A stretch of DNA of 64,000 nt, taken from contig NZ_JAIMIC010000004.1 of NCBI RefSeq assembly GCF_019966545.1, forward strand, positions 1 to 64,000. Direction: 5' to 3'. This stretch comes from Heliomarina baculiformis (lineage in GTDB: Bacteria; Pseudomonadota; Alphaproteobacteria; Rhodobacterales; Rhodobacteraceae). The notes under the pieces were generated by a model. That model did no database searches, was not told where the DNA came from, and saw only the letters and a program-made list of their open reading frames with translations. The translations under genes were made by a program, and so were the position numbers. Shown here piece by piece: positions 1 through 9,294 of this stretch (its first letter is position 1; each line of letters opens with the position of its first letter).

Positions 1-62
1 AACTCTATGATCCAACCGAATGCTGGAACTACTTCAAGGCTGCCGGGTATGCCTCAAGTTAA
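1..62 (+). CDS. C-terminal tail of an IS630-like transposase (partial, runs off left edge)
   Basis: Reading frame 3 is open from the window edge to a TAA at 60-62 and encodes 19 residues ending in DPTECWNYFKAAGYASS. The ExxNYFxxAGYxS pattern resembles the extreme C-terminus of IS630-family DDE transposases, where a conserved Cys-x-x-(Tyr/Phe)-Phe-x-x-(Ala/Ser)-Gly-Tyr stretch closes the protein. Only the tail is visible, so whether the element is intact cannot be judged. Nothing convincing as a terminal inverted repeat was found in the 91 bases between this stop and fabI, and that gap shows no other feature. The family call rests on a short motif and could be wrong. Confidence 0.5.
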   Translation, partial: LYDPTECWNYFKAAGYASS

Positions 63-153
63 TTTAGAAACGCTTTAAATTTTTGCCGATTAACTGTGGC
101 GGCGCAAAGGCGGATCGGTGAAAAAAGCTTGGAAAATCGCGAATCTAGGCGTG

Positions 154-945
154 CTACAGGAAATCCGGTTGGGGCATGCCAAGGATGTGATACCCGCCGT
201 CCACGCGGATAATCTCGCCTGTCGTGCAGGCACCTGCATCGGAAGCCAGATAGACTGCGGTACCGCCGACGGCCTCGAGCGTTGCGTTGCTGCGCAGGGG
301 GGCATTCTGATCAGTATGCTTGTAGGTCTTGCGCGCCCCGCCAATGGCGGCGCCGGCGAGAGTTTTCATCGGGCCGGGGCTGATGGCGTTGACGCGAATG
401 CCTTCTGGGCCGAGATCGTTCGCGAGATAACGTGTCGCCGCCTCAAGAGCGGCCTTGGCGACCCCCATCACGTTATAGTTCGGGACGACGCGGTTCGACC
501 CTTGGTAGGTCAGGGTCATCAGCGTGCCGCCATTGTCCTTCATGAGAGGATAGGCGCGGCGCGCAACCTCGATGAAGGAATAGGCCGAGATATCCATCGA
601 ATTCTTGAAGTTAGCGCGGCTGGTGTTGAGGAACCGCCCGGTCAGCTCCGACTTGTCGGAGAAGGCGATAGCGTGGACAAGAAAGTCAATGGTCGGCCAT
701 TTGCTGGCAAGCTGTTCAAAGGCCGCATCAAGCGAAGCGTCATCGGTCACATCGACATCGACCATAAAGTCCGAGCCGACGCTTTGCGCCAGTGGTTCCA
801 GCCGTTTGCCGAATGCCTCTCCCTGATAGGAAAAGGCCAGTTCAGCGCCTGCTTCGGCCATGGCCTTTGCGATGCCCCAAGCGATTGAGCGGTCATTAGC
901 GACCCCCATGACCAGACCGCGTTTTCCCGACAATTGCTTTGACAT
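154..945 (-). CDS. fabI: Enoyl-[acyl-carrier-protein] reductase (NADH), FabI
   Basis: Short-chain dehydrogenase-type FabI of 263 residues that reduces trans-2-enoyl-ACP in the last step of each fatty-acid elongation cycle. The N-terminal nucleotide-binding segment GVANDRSIAWGIA spans residues 14-26. The FabI catalytic set Tyr147, Tyr157 and Lys164 (TYQG, YNVMGVAK) matches E. coli Tyr146/Tyr156/Lys163. The ATG at 945 is preferred over one five codons upstream because the family begins with a short M-x-x-x-L-x-GK-(R/K)-G. It lies 29 bp downstream of fabB on the same strand, so fabA-fabB-fabI probably form one operon. Confidence 0.95.
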   Translation of the reverse strand: MSKQLSGKRGLVMGVANDRSIAWGIAKAMAEAGAELAFSYQGEAFGKRLEPLAQSVGSDFMVDVDVTDDASLDAAFEQLASKWPTIDFLVHAIAFSDKSELTGRFLNTSRANFKNSMDISAYSFIEVARRAYPLMKDNGGTLMTLTYQGSNRVVPNYNVMGVAKAALEAATRYLANDLGPEGIRVNAISPGPMKTLAGAAIGGARKTYKHTDQNAPLRSNATLEAVGGTAVYLASDAGACTTGEIIRVDGGYHILGMPQPDFL

Positions 946-974
946 TCTCAGCTCACCCAACCGTTTATCGTTTT

Positions 975-2204
975 TTATCCATTGTACCTGGAGAGGATCA
1001 TCGACCCGTTCGTGCCGCCGAACCCGAATGAGTTGGTCATCACGCTGTCCAAGCCGGCATTTTCCACCAGTTCCGTCGCGATTTCCCGGGCATTCAGCTT
1101 GGGATCGAGCGTTTCGACATTGATCGAGCGGGCAATAAAGTCATTTTCCAGCATAAGCAGGCTGAAAATCGCTTCAAGAGCCCCGGCGGCGCCCTGTGCG
1201 TGGCCCGTCATCGACTTGGTCGAGCTGATCGGGGGCGTGGTGCCTTCGCCAAACACACGTCGCACCGCTTCGACTTCGCCGACGTCGCCGACCGGGGTCG
1301 AGGTGCCGTGGGCATTGATGTAGCCGACTTTCCGGTCCTCCGGGAGCGTTTGCAACGCAAGACGCATGGCCCGTTCGCCGCCTTCACCCGAGGGTGCCAC
1401 CATGTCGTGCCCGTCGCTGGTTGCCGCGAAACCGGTCACTTCGGCATAGATCTTGGCGCCACGCGCCTTGGCATGTTCGAGCTCTTCCAGAACGACGATG
1501 CCACCGCCGCCGGTAATCACGAAACCGTCGCGATTTGCATCGAAAGCGCGCGAGGCCTTTTCAGGTGTGTCGTTGAACTTGGAAGACATCGCGCCCATTG
1601 CGTCGAACAGGCAGGACAGGGTCCAGTCGAGTTCTTCGCCGCCACCAGCAAACATGACGTCTTGCTTGCCCATCATGATCTGTTCAGACGCGCTGCCAAT
1701 GCAATGCAGCGAGGTCGAGCAGGCGGAGGTGATCGAGTAGTTAATGCCCTTGATCTTGTAGGCCGTCGACAGATTGGCGCTGATCGTTGAGGACATGCAT
1801 TTCGGCACGGCGAAGGGACCAATGCGCTTGGTCGCGCCGGATTTCAGCACGGTCTGGTGCGCGCTCAGCATGGCCGAAGTGCTCGGCCCGCCAGAGCCTG
1901 CGATAAGGCCCGTGCGCGGATTGACGATGTCGCCTTCTTCCAGTCCCGCGTCGGCAATGGCCTCGGCCATCGCTATATGCGCATAGGCGGCACCCGGCCC
2001 CATGAAACGCAATGTACGCTTGTCCACATGTTCGGACACATCGATTTTCAGCGTCCCGGCGATCTGGCTGCGAAAGCCATGTTCGGCCATTTCCGCACTG
2101 GATTCGATCCCGCTTTTCCCGGATTTCAGGGCGGCGAGAACCTCGTCCCGATTGTTTCCGATGGACGAGACGATGCCCAGCCCTGTGACGACGACGCGGC
2201 GCAT
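975..2204 (-). CDS. fabB: 3-oxoacyl-[acyl-carrier-protein] synthase I, FabB
   Basis: Beta-ketoacyl-ACP synthase I of 409 residues, the condensing enzyme that works with FabA in unsaturated fatty-acid synthesis. The Cys-His-His triad is present: Cys162 in SACSTSLHC, a His in [11 protein letters not shown] and a His in [12 protein letters not shown]. The glycine-rich C-terminal [11 protein letters not shown] is intact. Length equals the family norm of about 405. A GGAGA Shine-Dalgarno lies just upstream of the ATG at 2204. It sits between fabA and fabI, an arrangement typical of the order Rhodobacterales. Confidence 0.96.
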   Translation of the reverse strand: MRRVVVTGLGIVSSIGNNRDEVLAALKSGKSGIESSAEMAEHGFRSQIAGTLKIDVSEHVDKRTLRFMGPGAAYAHIAMAEAIADAGLEEGDIVNPRTGLIAGSGGPSTSAMLSAHQTVLKSGATKRIGPFAVPKCMSSTISANLSTAYKIKGINYSITSACSTSLHCIGSASEQIMMGKQDVMFAGGGEELDWTLSCLFDAMGAMSSKFNDTPEKASRAFDANRDGFVITGGGGIVVLEELEHAKARGAKIYAEVTGFAATSDGHDMVAPSGEGGERAMRLALQTLPEDRKVGYINAHGTSTPVGDVGEVEAVRRVFGEGTTPPISSTKSMTGHAQGAAGALEAIFSLLMLENDFIARSINVETLDPKLNAREIATELVENAGLDSVMTNSFGFGGTNGSMILSRYNG

Positions 2205-2241
2205 TGGCGGTCTCCTTTTTGGTGATGTCCCGTACAGGAAC

Positions 2242-2754
2242 TCAGGCCTGGGCTGTCGCCAGACCCACCTTCATATCTGTTACGGAATAAATCTCTTCCC
2301 CGTCCGCGACAACCCGTCCATTGGCGACGCCAATCTTGAGCTTGCGGTCGATGACGCGGGTCATATCCACGTAATATGTCAGCATCTTGCGATCGGGCTT
2401 GACCATGCCGGTCAGCTTGACCTCACCGACACCAAGCGCCATGCCCTGACCCTGCATGCCGCGCCAGCCAAGGTTGAACCCGGTGAGCTGCCACAGGCCA
2501 TCGAGGCCAAGACAACCGGGCATGATCGGGTTGCCGGGGAAATGGCAGTCAAAGAACCAGAGGTCCGGGGTGATGTCGAATTCGGCGATCACATGGCCTT
2601 TACCCGCACTGCCGCCATCATCGCTGATCTCGGTAATCCGGTCCATCATCAGCATCGGCGGAAGCGGCAATTGAGCGTTCCCGGGGCCGAAGAGTTCGCC
2701 ACGGGCGCATTTCAGTAAGCCTTCTTTGTCAAAGCTGCTTGGGTATTGGGCCAT
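2242..2754 (-). CDS. fabA: Bifunctional 3-hydroxydecanoyl-ACP dehydratase/isomerase, FabA
   Basis: Hot-dog-fold dehydratase of 170 residues that dehydrates beta-hydroxydecanoyl-ACP and isomerises trans-2- to cis-3-decenoyl-ACP, the branch point to unsaturated fatty acids. The catalytic His71 ([13 protein letters not shown]) and Asp85 (LGLDGLWQL) match E. coli His70/Asp84, and the length matches E. coli FabA (172). It is the promoter-proximal gene of the probable fabA-fabB-fabI operon. The 179-bp space to the divergent irr gene must hold promoters for both directions. Confidence 0.97.
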   Translation of the reverse strand: MAQYPSSFDKEGLLKCARGELFGPGNAQLPLPPMLMMDRITEISDDGGSAGKGHVIAEFDITPDLWFFDCHFPGNPIMPGCLGLDGLWQLTGFNLGWRGMQGQGMALGVGEVKLTGMVKPDRKMLTYYVDMTRVIDRKLKIGVANGRVVADGEEIYSVTDMKVGLATAQA

Positions 2755-2933
2755 TCTGGCGCGTCTCCTGCTCCTTGTATGGTGAACCCTCTAGCACCCG
2801 TCCCGCCGGTCCTGCAAGCCTGCGGCATAGTCGCCTCTGGCCGGGTCGCAAACGGCGGTTGCAAGGAATTTTGTTTGAATGTTCACCTCTGCGACCCTTA
2901 TATATCATGTAAATCTGTGAGACGAGGATTGGG

Positions 2934-3350
2934 ATGACACCGGACGTTACGGAAACCGCAACCAAATGGTTGGGCACCGCAGGTCTGAGACCGACGCGGC
3001 AGCGCGTGGCGCTGGCCGAGTTGCTGATTGGCGACGGCAAGCATCGCCATGTGACCGCCGAAAGCCTCTTTGAATCCGCACGCGCATCCGAGGCACCGGT
3101 ATCCTTGGCGACCGTGTACAACACGCTGCGGGCCTTTTGTGACGCGGGTTTGCTACAGGAAGTTACCGTGGACGGATCGAAGAGCTATTTCGACACGAAT
3201 ACGATAGATCACCCGCATTTCTTCTGGGAAGACGAAGGTCACCTGACTGACGCGCCCTCGGATCAGCTTGTCATCTCACGGGTGCCCGATGCGCCCGAAG
3301 GTGCCGAAATCGCTTCAGTTGATGTGGTGATCCGTCTCCGCCGCCGTTAG
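2934..3350 (+). CDS. irr: Fur-family iron/heme response regulator Irr
   Basis: Fur-superfamily DNA-binding protein of 138 residues. Residues 10-85 form the winged helix with LRPTRQRVALAELL and the recognition-helix segment SLATVYNTLRAF. The C-terminal dimerisation part has the metal-site region around DHPHFFW. The Irr assignment rests on divergence from fabA, a conserved rhodobacterial neighbourhood, and on the Irr-like HxHFF stretch. There is no N-terminal GCPWHD heme-regulatory motif and no Fur-type C-terminal CxxC, so heme sensing as in Bradyrhizobium is not supported by the sequence. Fur or PerR are less likely alternatives. Confidence 0.88.
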   Translation: MTPDVTETATKWLGTAGLRPTRQRVALAELLIGDGKHRHVTAESLFESARASEAPVSLATVYNTLRAFCDAGLLQEVTVDGSKSYFDTNTIDHPHFFWEDEGHLTDAPSDQLVISRVPDAPEGAEIASVDVVIRLRRR

Positions 3351-3735
3351 GTCGGCAGGTATCCACAGTTCCACAGTGATTCGCCTTTGGCGGGGTAGTT
3401 CTGCGGTAGGAACCTACCAAGTGGTTCACAGGCCGCAACTTCAAAGAGACAAAGATGCGCCCGATGAATTTCTGAGCATTTGCTGAAATTTCATCGAACA
3501 GCCTGCGTTCATGACGCTCAATCAGCGCCACGGTAAAGGTGGACACCGGTAATGCCCAGCGGGTGGTTGCAATCCTCCCTCGATAGGGCGCATCCAGAAC
3601 CTGCACTGTTTGCGGTCGACACTGCCCGCGCACGGGTATTTGTGGTAAGTACCCGACGCGACGCTTCTCACGGCGTCGCAGCGGCGGGCCGAGGAAAACG
3701 TCAGTGCTGCCGCTTCAAGAGAGCTAGGATAGGAT
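3351..3735. other. 385-bp intergenic region with a 14-bp palindrome
   Basis: No convincing gene was found between irr and the aldolase; the open frames here lack family patterns and good start signals. A perfect inverted repeat GGTAGG-AA-CCTACC lies at 3405-3418. Its two-base spacer is too short for an RNA hairpin, so it looks more like a protein-binding dyad or chance. No T-rich terminator hairpin was recognised after irr. Confidence 0.3.
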
Positions 3736-4494
3736 ATGAAGAAAGACATTCGCCCCGACCACATGACAGAGATCGAGTGGAAGACGCGTCAGGATCTGGC
3801 GGCTTGCTACCGCCTTGCTGCGCTGCACCGCATGACCGACCTGATCTATACCCATATCACGGCACGGGTCCCTGACGAGGATGATGCCTTTCTGATCAAC
3901 CCCTATGGCTGGCGCTGGGAAGAGATCACAGCGTCTTCGCTCGTCAAGATCGATACAGACGGGAACAAGCTGGACGACAGCCCCCATGACGTCAATCCGG
4001 CCGGTTTCACCATCCATTCAGCCGTTCACCGCGCCCGCCACGATGCATCTTGGGTGATGCATACGCATACGCGCGCCGGCGTCGCTGTTTCCTGTCTTGA
4101 GGAGGGGCTGCTGCCGCTGAACCAGATCGCGCTGCAGTTTTACGGTCGCGTGGGTTACCATGATTTTCAAGGCATCGCACTGGATCTGGCCGAACGGGAC
4201 AGCATTGTCGAAGACCTTGGCGACAATCCTGTGCTGATCCTCAGAAACCACGGTCTGCTGACCGTCGGCGGCAGCGCTGCCGAAATGTACAGCAACATGT
4301 TTTATCTGGAACGTTCCTGCGAAATTCAGATGTCCGCGCTGTCGGCAGGTCGAAAAATTCAGGAGATACCCAAAGCTGTCTGCGACCACACTGTAGGTCA
4401 ATATTCGCAAGGCTCCGACTCTGCTGGTCTTAATCTCGAATGGCAGGCCCATCTGCGCAGCATCGAGGCGATTGACCCGACCTATCGCACCTGA
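3736..4494 (+). CDS. Class II aldolase/adducin-family protein
   Basis: Protein of 252 residues with the class II aldolase/adducin fold (fuculose-1-phosphate aldolase type). The zinc-site histidines are visible in WVMHTHTRAGVAV (HTH, near residues 102-104) and in LILRNHGLLTVG. The early TDLIYTHITARVP is the family's N-terminal TxxxxNxSxR equivalent. Length is typical. Substrate cannot be told from sequence: members include sugar-phosphate aldolases and decarboxylases, and many alphaproteobacterial copies are of unknown role. It stands alone, with irr upstream and the convergent 4611-5486 gene downstream. Confidence 0.85.
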   Translation: MKKDIRPDHMTEIEWKTRQDLAACYRLAALHRMTDLIYTHITARVPDEDDAFLINPYGWRWEEITASSLVKIDTDGNKLDDSPHDVNPAGFTIHSAVHRARHDASWVMHTHTRAGVAVSCLEEGLLPLNQIALQFYGRVGYHDFQGIALDLAERDSIVEDLGDNPVLILRNHGLLTVGGSAAEMYSNMFYLERSCEIQMSALSAGRKIQEIPKAVCDHTVGQYSQGSDSAGLNLEWQAHLRSIEAIDPTYRT

Positions 4495-4610
4495 ACGATC
4501 CAAACAGTGGTTCCGTGTTCACTGGCGCGGGGCCGCTATACGCCTCGCATCTGAGGCTCGATCTCTCTCGCCTCAGATATCTGGGTTCCGGAAAAGCGCG
4601 TTGCGCCCGC

Positions 4611-5486
4611 TCAGAACCACTGTCCGGGTTCAATTAATCCCAGTTCCAGCAATTGCCGGGAATGCCATTCGAATTCGATCGAATTGCGCCAGTTGAAGGT
4701 GCTGATATCGAAGGAAGAGCCCGGATTGCGCTTCAGCGCCTTGGCGGTGCGGAATGAACAGATCGCTGCCGTCAGGTTGTTGTGCCACGGACAGGCGTAG
4801 GTATTGAACTCTTCTTCGCTGAGCGTGTGATCCGCCCGTAGCGTCAGCCCCGGTTTCGCCCGGAACAGGCCGATGCGGTCGATGCGGCGCTTGCCGGCCG
4901 GAACGTGTTCCTCGAACCGCCATCGCAGCCCGCCAAAAAAGTCCAGTTGGCGGTCAAAGGGTTTGCCGGTGTCCGGATTCGTGCGGGCCAGCGCGTAATA
5001 ACCGGACTTGTCCAGATATGCATGATCCAGAGAGACCGCGCCCGGGCTGGTCGTGAGATCGCCCGCGTAAAGGTCGATTACGTAGGTCAACATCGCCTCG
5101 CGGCGCTCCTCGCGGTGAAACCGCAGCATCTCATTGACCGAACGCGTTTCACAGAACGGATAAAACAGGTATTCCGAGTTGAAGCAGTAGTAGAGCCATT
5201 GCTCGGGTGCGGCGGCGATCAGGTGGTTCATGGCGTCGATGACCGCCATGGCGGGCAGAGGGTCAAAATCGATCCGTTGCACGCGCGACGCGACATCCGG
5301 TGCAAGAAGAAAGGTCTCTGGCATCAGTGCCAGAACGGTTTCGAACCCGCATTCCAGATGATGACGGAGGGTCGTGTCGATTTCGACCGTGTCCTCGACA
5401 AAGATCGCAGCAATGGGACCGGCGGGTTTGCTGCCGCTCCCGAGATACGCGTCGAGAGAGGGATATCTGCGCTCCGCCCCGTTCAT
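4611..5486 (-). CDS. Conserved glycosyltransferase-like protein (function unknown)
   Basis: Protein of 291 residues resembling a conserved Rhodobacteraceae family usually labelled glycosyltransferase 2-like. The N-terminal half has an alternating strand/helix pattern (IAAIFVEDTVEI, FETVLALMPETF). The strongest conservation I recall lies in YCFNSEYLFYPFCETR, LTYVIDLYAGDL, DFFGGLRWRFEEHVP and the terminal LGLIEPGQWF. No clear DxD metal motif is evident, so catalysis is uncertain. The ATG at 5486 is chosen over an upstream start because GAGGGA lies 6-7 bases before it. It diverges from miaB with about 110 bp between. Confidence 0.7.
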   Translation of the reverse strand: MNGAERRYPSLDAYLGSGSKPAGPIAAIFVEDTVEIDTTLRHHLECGFETVLALMPETFLLAPDVASRVQRIDFDPLPAMAVIDAMNHLIAAAPEQWLYYCFNSEYLFYPFCETRSVNEMLRFHREERREAMLTYVIDLYAGDLTTSPGAVSLDHAYLDKSGYYALARTNPDTGKPFDRQLDFFGGLRWRFEEHVPAGKRRIDRIGLFRAKPGLTLRADHTLSEEEFNTYACPWHNNLTAAICSFRTAKALKRNPGSSFDISTFNWRNSIEFEWHSRQLLELGLIEPGQWF

Positions 5487-5596
5487 GCTTTCCCTCTGCT
5501 GGCAACTTTGCGCAGAATCCGCTAATCGCCCCAACATTGCAAGCCATCAGCGATGCGTCTAGATGATGGCGTTTACCGCGAATCCGGAGGCCCGAC

Positions 5597-6919
5597 ATGA
5601 CTGAGCCGAAAAAGCTGTTTCTCAAGACCTATGGCTGTCAGATGAATGTCTATGACAGCGAACGCATGGCCGAAGCGCTGGGCGGCGAAGGCTATGTCGA
5701 AACGGACCGACCGGAAGACGCAGATATGATCCTGCTGAACACCTGTCACATCCGGGAAAAGGCGGCCGAGAAAGTCTATTCAGAACTGGGCCGTTTCCGG
5801 GGGCTGAAAGCGGACAAGCCAGATCTCAAGATCGGTGTCGCAGGCTGTGTCGCTCAGGCCGAGGGGGCCGAGATCATGCGCCGACAGCCGCTGGTCGATC
5901 TGGTGGTCGGTCCGCAAAGCTATCACCGGCTTCCCGAGATGGAAGCAAAGGTGCGCGGCGGCGAGCGGGCGCTCGACACGGATTTCCCCGAAGAGGACAA
6001 GTTCGAAAAGCTCAAATCGCGTCCCAAGGCCAAGCGCGGGCCGACCGCATTTCTCACCGTGCAGGAAGGCTGCGACAAGTTCTGCGCCTTCTGCGTGGTT
6101 CCCTATACGCGCGGCGCCGAAGTCAGCCGTCCGGTTGATCGCATCCTGACCGAAGCGCGCGATCTGGTTGAGCGGGGCGTGCGGGAAATCACCTTGTTGG
6201 GTCAAAACGTCAACGCCTATCACGGCGAGGCGGCAGATGGCGACTGGACGCTGGCAAAACTGATCTGGGCGCTGGACAAGATCGACGGTCTGGAGCGCAT
6301 TCGTTTCACCACCTCGCACCCCAACGACATGGGCGAGGACCTGATCGAGGCCCATGGCGAATGCGCCAAGCTGATGCCCTACCTTCATCTGCCGGTGCAG
6401 TCCGGATCGGACAAGATCCTGAAACGGATGAACCGTAGCCACACGGCAGAGAGCTACCTGCGCCTGATCGAGCGTATTCGCGCCGCACGTCCCGATATCC
6501 TGATGTCGGGCGATTTCATCGTCGGTTTTCCCGAAGAGACCGAAGAGGATTTTCAGGCCACGCTCGATCTGATCGAAGAGGTGCGGTACGGTTATGCTTA
6601 TTCTTTCAAGTATTCGACCCGCCCGGGGACGCCCGCCGCTGAGCGCGCGCAGCTTGACGAAGATACCAAGAATGAACGCTTGCAGCGACTGCAGGGACTG
6701 ATCTCTCGCCAGCAACGCGAAATTCAGGACGAGATGGTCGGTCGTGTCGTGAACGTGCTGTTCGAGAGGGAAGGGCGCATTCCGGGGCAGATGGCGGGGA
6801 AGTCCGAGTATCTGCATGCTGTGCACGTCAAGGACGCTGGGCTCGATATCGGTGAAATGGCCCCGATCCGGATCGTGGAGTCCGGTGCGAACTCCCTTGC
6901 CGGCGTCCGCGTCGATTAA
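5597..6919 (+). CDS. miaB: tRNA-2-methylthio-N6-dimethylallyladenosine synthase MiaB
   Basis: Radical-SAM methylthiotransferase of 440 residues that adds the 2-methylthio group to i6A37 of tRNAs. The N-terminal UPF0004 domain carries Cys14, Cys50 and Cys84 for the auxiliary iron-sulfur cluster. The radical-SAM motif CDKFCAFC supplies Cys159, Cys163 and Cys166. A C-terminal TRAM domain covers roughly the last 65 residues ([17 protein letters not shown] onward). Length is the family norm. The start has an AATCCGGAGG ribosome site. Confidence 0.97.
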   Translation: MTEPKKLFLKTYGCQMNVYDSERMAEALGGEGYVETDRPEDADMILLNTCHIREKAAEKVYSELGRFRGLKADKPDLKIGVAGCVAQAEGAEIMRRQPLVDLVVGPQSYHRLPEMEAKVRGGERALDTDFPEEDKFEKLKSRPKAKRGPTAFLTVQEGCDKFCAFCVVPYTRGAEVSRPVDRILTEARDLVERGVREITLLGQNVNAYHGEAADGDWTLAKLIWALDKIDGLERIRFTTSHPNDMGEDLIEAHGECAKLMPYLHLPVQSGSDKILKRMNRSHTAESYLRLIERIRAARPDILMSGDFIVGFPEETEEDFQATLDLIEEVRYGYAYSFKYSTRPGTPAAERAQLDEDTKNERLQRLQGLISRQQREIQDEMVGRVVNVLFEREGRIPGQMAGKSEYLHAVHVKDAGLDIGEMAPIRIVESGANSLAGVRVD

Positions 6920-7196
6920 ACACTTCGTTAATCGTAGCCAAATTAAATCAATTGAAAGCGATTCGCTGCTGCTGGCGAGTGCTTGCAAATTGAGTTAACG
7001 GCAGTTCGTTTCCAATTCAGGGGCAATGCCGCTTGCGCGCGATGACTGTGTCTGGTCTGTCGCGGCTTGCACGCGATTTGCCGCAATTTTGCCCCATTTG
7101 GATTCTGATCGCCTAGGGTCGCGTCTGCGGGCTGTCGCGCCAAGTCGGCGGCATCTCGTGTGCCCGGAGAAGTCGGGATGAAGGAAGGGTTCGGAA

Positions 7197-7763
7197 GTGA
7201 AATTCAATGCAAGGTCGGCTGCGGGCTTTATGGGGGCTCTCTTCGCCGCAATCGTCGTGACCCTGACCCCGGTCGCGGCTTTCGCTCAAAGTCAAAGCAA
7301 GGGTGAACGCTACATCCCTTCGATCTGGGTCGACCCCGATGGATGTGAGCACTGGGTCATGGACGATGGCGCTGAAGGATACATGACGCCGCATGTCAAT
7401 CGCGAGGGTCATCCGATCTGTCGGCGCGGCAAGGTCTGCGGCATCATGCCGACCGATCAGTTCTTTGCAACTGACCAATACGCCATCAGCCGCGCAGGTC
7501 AGCAGCGCCTGAAAGAGTTCTTTGCGAAAGCCAGCGCGCCATCGGGATTTATCATCACCGGGCATACGGATAACCGCGCTTCGGACGAATACAACATGCG
7601 GTTGAGCGAGCGTCGCGCCGCCTCGGTCGCACGCGTTGCAAAGGCGGTCGGCGTGCGCATCAACGACGTACGGGGCTATGGCGAACGGCAGCCAAGGGCA
7701 AGCAACGACACGGCCAAGGGCAAGGCGCAGAACCGGCGCGTCGAAATCATTTGCCTGCAATAG
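7197..7763 (+). CDS. OmpA-family peptidoglycan-associated protein with an N-terminal WVDPxGC motif
   Basis: Exported protein of 188 residues. The GTG at 7197 is preceded by AAGGAAGG. Residues 1-30 are a signal peptide ending AFAQS. Residues about 38-80 hold WVDPDGCEHWVMDDGAEGY with later cysteines. Residues 85-188 are an OmpA-C domain with the diaminopimelate-binding pattern GHTDNRASDEYNMRLSERRA and the closing NRRVEI. It should anchor to peptidoglycan in the periplasm. The downstream lipoprotein at 7774 carries the same WVDP motif, 10 bp away, so the two are probably co-transcribed and functionally linked. No transmembrane barrel precedes the OmpA domain. Confidence 0.88.
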   Translation: MKFNARSAAGFMGALFAAIVVTLTPVAAFAQSQSKGERYIPSIWVDPDGCEHWVMDDGAEGYMTPHVNREGHPICRRGKVCGIMPTDQFFATDQYAISRAGQQRLKEFFAKASAPSGFIITGHTDNRASDEYNMRLSERRAASVARVAKAVGVRINDVRGYGERQPRASNDTAKGKAQNRRVEIICLQ

Positions 7764-7773
7764 GAATGCGATC

Positions 7774-8073
7774 ATGAAATACGCAAGAGTTGCCCTCGCA
7801 TTGCTAGCGACCGCGAGCTTAACCGCATGCGGCGCCAACCTCGGCGAAATGGGCGCGGACCGTGGCATCGATTCCAAAGGTCTCGGGACTTTGCAGGCGG
7901 GTGTATGGGTCGATCCTACGGGGTGCGATCACTGGATCATCGATGACGGTCTCGAAGGCTATCTGAGCCAGCGACTCGACCCCTATGGGCGTCCGGTCTG
8001 TTCGGGTATCGCGCCGCCGAATACGGCTGTCGGCCCCTTCAAGGCAGGTACGGCCATTCCCGACACGATCTGA
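7774..8073 (+). CDS. Small lipoprotein sharing the WVDPxGCxHW motif with its neighbour
   Basis: Lipoprotein of 99 residues starting at the ATG at 7774, ten bases after the OmpA-type gene. The signal peptide ends in the lipobox LTAC with lipidated Cys19. Residues about 45-80 hold WVDPTGCDHWIIDDGLEGY and a later GRPVC, parallel to the upstream protein. A long upstream extension of the frame overlaps that gene and is rejected. Function is unknown; the pairing suggests an envelope role alongside the peptidoglycan-binding partner. Confidence 0.85.
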   Translation: MKYARVALALLATASLTACGANLGEMGADRGIDSKGLGTLQAGVWVDPTGCDHWIIDDGLEGYLSQRLDPYGRPVCSGIAPPNTAVGPFKAGTAIPDTI

Positions 8074-8216
8074 TACGCGCCAGCCTACGAGGCGTGCGTC
8101 GCCAGGGTATGCGGTCAGCCTTTTTGATTCAAATTTACGAAATCGCTTGATCTGCGCTTGCGCGGTCGTGGCGAAGTTGGCACCCTTGAACCAGACGTCC
8201 AATACAGGAGAGCGGA

Positions 8217-9227
8217 TTGGCCATAGGTGCCCTGAACCCACCGCAGACAACCAACGCAGCTCATGAGGCGTTGATTGAATTTCCCGACAACCGGTTGCTC
8301 ATCGATTTGTGTGGTGAATACGACCGGAACCTTGCCGAGATTGAAAAGAAGCTGAGCGTACAGATCCTGAGGCGTGGCAACCAGCTCGCCGTGCTTGGTG
8401 AAGACGAGATGCGCCGTCAGGCCGTCGACGTATTGCAGTCTCTTTACTCCAGGCTTGAAGCCGGCCGACAGGTCGAACCGGGCGACATCGACCGCGAACT
8501 GCGGATGAGTCCTCCGGAGGCAGATGCCTCTACCGGAACGCAGCTCGAGATGTTCCGAGGTGGCAAAGTCGAGATCAAGACCCGCAAGAAGATGATCGAA
8601 CCGCGCACCGATGCGCAAAAAGCCTATGTCCAGTCGCTCTTTGAAAATGAGCTGGCTTTCGGCATTGGTCCCGCAGGTACGGGTAAAACGTATCTTGCAG
8701 TCGCGGTTGGGGTGAACATGTTCATCAACGGGCTGGTCGACAAGATCATCCTGTCGCGCCCCGCAGTCGAAGCCGGTGAAAAGCTTGGCTTTCTTCCCGG
8801 CGCGATGGAGGACAAGGTCGATCCTTACATGCAGCCTCTCTATGATGCGCTGAACGATTTTCTTCCGGGGAAACAGCTTGCCAAGCTGCGAGAGGAAAAG
8901 ACCGTCGAGATTGCGCCACTGGCATTCATGCGGGGCCGGACGCTTTCCAACGCTTTTGTTGTTCTGGACGAGGCGCAGAACGCGACCACCATGCAGATGA
9001 AGATGTTCCTGACCCGTCTGGGTGAAGGATCGCGCATGGTTATCACAGGCGACCGGACCCAGATCGACCTTCCGCGTGGAACCGCATCGGGTCTTGCGGA
9101 TGCCGAGCGGTTGTTGAAATCCATTCCGAACATCAGCTTCAACTATTTCACCTCCAAGGATGTGGTGCGTCACCCGCTGGTTGCCGCGATCATCGAAGCC
9201 TACGAATCCGATCCCGGACCGAGTTGA
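8217..9227 (+). CDS. phoL: PhoH-family ATPase (PhoL/YbeZ type)
   Basis: Cytoplasmic P-loop protein of 336 residues. The Walker A GPAGTGKT is at residues 151-158 and the Walker B-like FVVLDEAQNAT follows. The N-terminal KH-like segment (about 20-100) is typical of YbeZ. The predicted start is TTG at 8217 with CAGGAGA upstream; no ATG fits better. It is followed by ybeY, corC and lnt, the classical ybeZ-ybeY-ybeX-lnt order, and is thought to act with YbeY in rRNA/ribosome maintenance. Confidence 0.93.
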   Translation: MAIGALNPPQTTNAAHEALIEFPDNRLLIDLCGEYDRNLAEIEKKLSVQILRRGNQLAVLGEDEMRRQAVDVLQSLYSRLEAGRQVEPGDIDRELRMSPPEADASTGTQLEMFRGGKVEIKTRKKMIEPRTDAQKAYVQSLFENELAFGIGPAGTGKTYLAVAVGVNMFINGLVDKIILSRPAVEAGEKLGFLPGAMEDKVDPYMQPLYDALNDFLPGKQLAKLREEKTVEIAPLAFMRGRTLSNAFVVLDEAQNATTMQMKMFLTRLGEGSRMVITGDRTQIDLPRGTASGLADAERLLKSIPNISFNYFTSKDVVRHPLVAAIIEAYESDPGPS

Positions 9228-9294
9228 TCCTGCCCTTGCAACCGGGGCCTTCCCTGCCTAGCTGCACATCACGGTCGGACGTGAAAGGGTTTGG

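Noticed and set aside
3522-3875. Short frames on both strands in the irr-aldolase gap
   Set aside because: Basic, Arg/Pro-rich translations with no ribosome site or domain; typical GC-rich noise.
5780-6988. 402-residue frame antisense to miaB
   Set aside because: It mirrors the codon pattern of the clear miaB gene, has no family pattern and no ribosome site.
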